From: Gammaproteobacteria bacterium
GTDB taxonomy: Bacteria; Pseudomonadota; Gammaproteobacteria; Pseudomonadales; Pseudohongiellaceae
Direction: 5' to 3'
Assembly (NCBI GenBank): GCA_002694855.1
Contig: NZNL01000067.1
Location: forward strand, 1-6,341
Length of the DNA: 6,341 bases
Below, in pieces: positions 6,109-6,341 of the stretch (position 1 is the first letter of the stretch; every line of letters begins with the position of its first letter). The position numbers and the translations under genes were made by a program. The notes below the pieces were generated by a model. The model saw only the letters and a program-made list of their open reading frames with translations, ran no database searches and was not told where the DNA came from.

Positions 6109-6216
6109 GGGTTTCAGGATCTTCTAGGACTCGATATTTCAAGCTCTGAAGGGGCTTTGCTTAAGCTGGTTGAACCCCCAGAGATCGGCAAAATAATGGC
6201 CAAGGAAAATTTTTAA
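6109..6216 (+). pseudogene. possible short gene relic after the decarboxylase gene
   Basis: After an in-frame TAG at 6106-6108, a plus-strand frame stays open for 35 codons to a TAA at 6214-6216 and reads like ordinary protein (for example GFQDLLGLDISSSEGALL, then VEPPEIGKIM). There is no proper start codon or ribosome site, so it would be the tail of a lost or broken gene if real. No family recognised; at this length chance is quite possible. No convincing rho-independent terminator for the decarboxylase gene was found in this stretch. Confidence 0.2.
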
Positions 6217-6221
6217 ATAAT

Positions 6222-6341
6222 TTACTGAATTCGATTTTCTTTTACAGCTCTTCGACGAGCCTTGGTGGCGAGCTCTTTGGCATCCTTATTCCCATATTTA
6301 TTAATTGAGAAGTAAGCGTTTTTCTGTTTGCGACGAATTCC
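6222..6341 (-). CDS. C-terminal end of a protein, tentatively AP2/ERF-like DNA-binding domain (partial)
   Basis: Minus-strand frame open from the right edge to a TAA at 6222-6224, giving the last 39 residues of a protein. It is rich in Lys and Arg, with a block SINKYGNKDAKELATKARRR and an earlier GIRRKQKNAYF. The pattern F-S-x-x-K-Y-G-x-x-x-A-x-x-L-A-x-x-x-R resembles the end of small bacterial and phage AP2/ERF-like or integrase-arm DNA-binding domains, which is the basis of the tentative call. It converges on the malonyl-CoA decarboxylase gene (131-bp gap). Most of the gene lies outside the window; the family is uncertain, but a genuine coding end is likely. Confidence 0.45.
   Translation of the reverse strand, partial: GIRRKQKNAYFSINKYGNKDAKELATKARRRAVKENRIQ

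Noticed and set aside
6106..6180. GGGG/CCCC pairing after the decarboxylase gene as terminator
   Set aside because: The arms are short, widely separated and not followed by a T run, so it does not meet terminator criteria.

Overview
The window looks like a bacterial chromosome segment, most likely from a gammaproteobacterium and possibly a marine one. PrpB, PrpC and PrpD read as close relatives of the Pseudomonas and enterobacterial enzymes, base composition is moderately AT-rich, and the intergenic spaces are very AT-rich. Genus and species cannot be read from the sequence.

Almost the whole left two thirds (1-4372, minus strand) is one 2-methylcitrate cycle operon for propionyl-CoA catabolism. 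In transcription order it holds a GntR/FCD regulator (3692-4372), prpB methylisocitrate lyase (2786-3673), a small GNAT acetyltransferase (2118-2564), prpC methylcitrate synthase (993-2114) and prpD methylcitrate dehydratase (1-828, cut by the window edge). The enzymes condense propionyl-CoA with oxaloacetate (PrpC), dehydrate 2-methylcitrate (PrpD) and cleave 2-methylisocitrate to pyruvate and succinate (PrpB). AcnD and PrpF are not present between prpC and prpD. Two features are odd. The GNAT gene sits between prpB and prpC. The complete prpC frame has no ATG, GTG or TTG where its N-terminus should begin: a well-spaced GGAG Shine-Dalgarno points at an ATC codon, 3 nt after the GNAT stop.

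The 422-bp divergent region (4373-4794) holds two perfect 14-bp inverted copies of a TTGTTGACAA-type site, 66 bp apart centre to centre. These match the TTGT-NN-ACAA style of operator bound by FCD-type GntR proteins and are probably the autoregulatory and operon-control sites. A GC-richer island (4491-4610, about 52% GC against about 27% in the following 180 bp) of unknown origin lies between these sites and the next gene.

On the plus strand, 4795-6090 encodes malonyl-CoA decarboxylase, divergent from the prp operon. The operators may serve both directions. After it come a short open stretch that may be a gene relic (6109-6216) and the C-terminal end of a convergent minus-strand gene (6222-6341), tentatively an AP2/ERF-like DNA-binding-domain protein.

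The overall theme is short-chain acyl-CoA metabolism (propionyl-CoA and malonyl-CoA). No insertion sequence, tRNA, rRNA or CRISPR array was seen.
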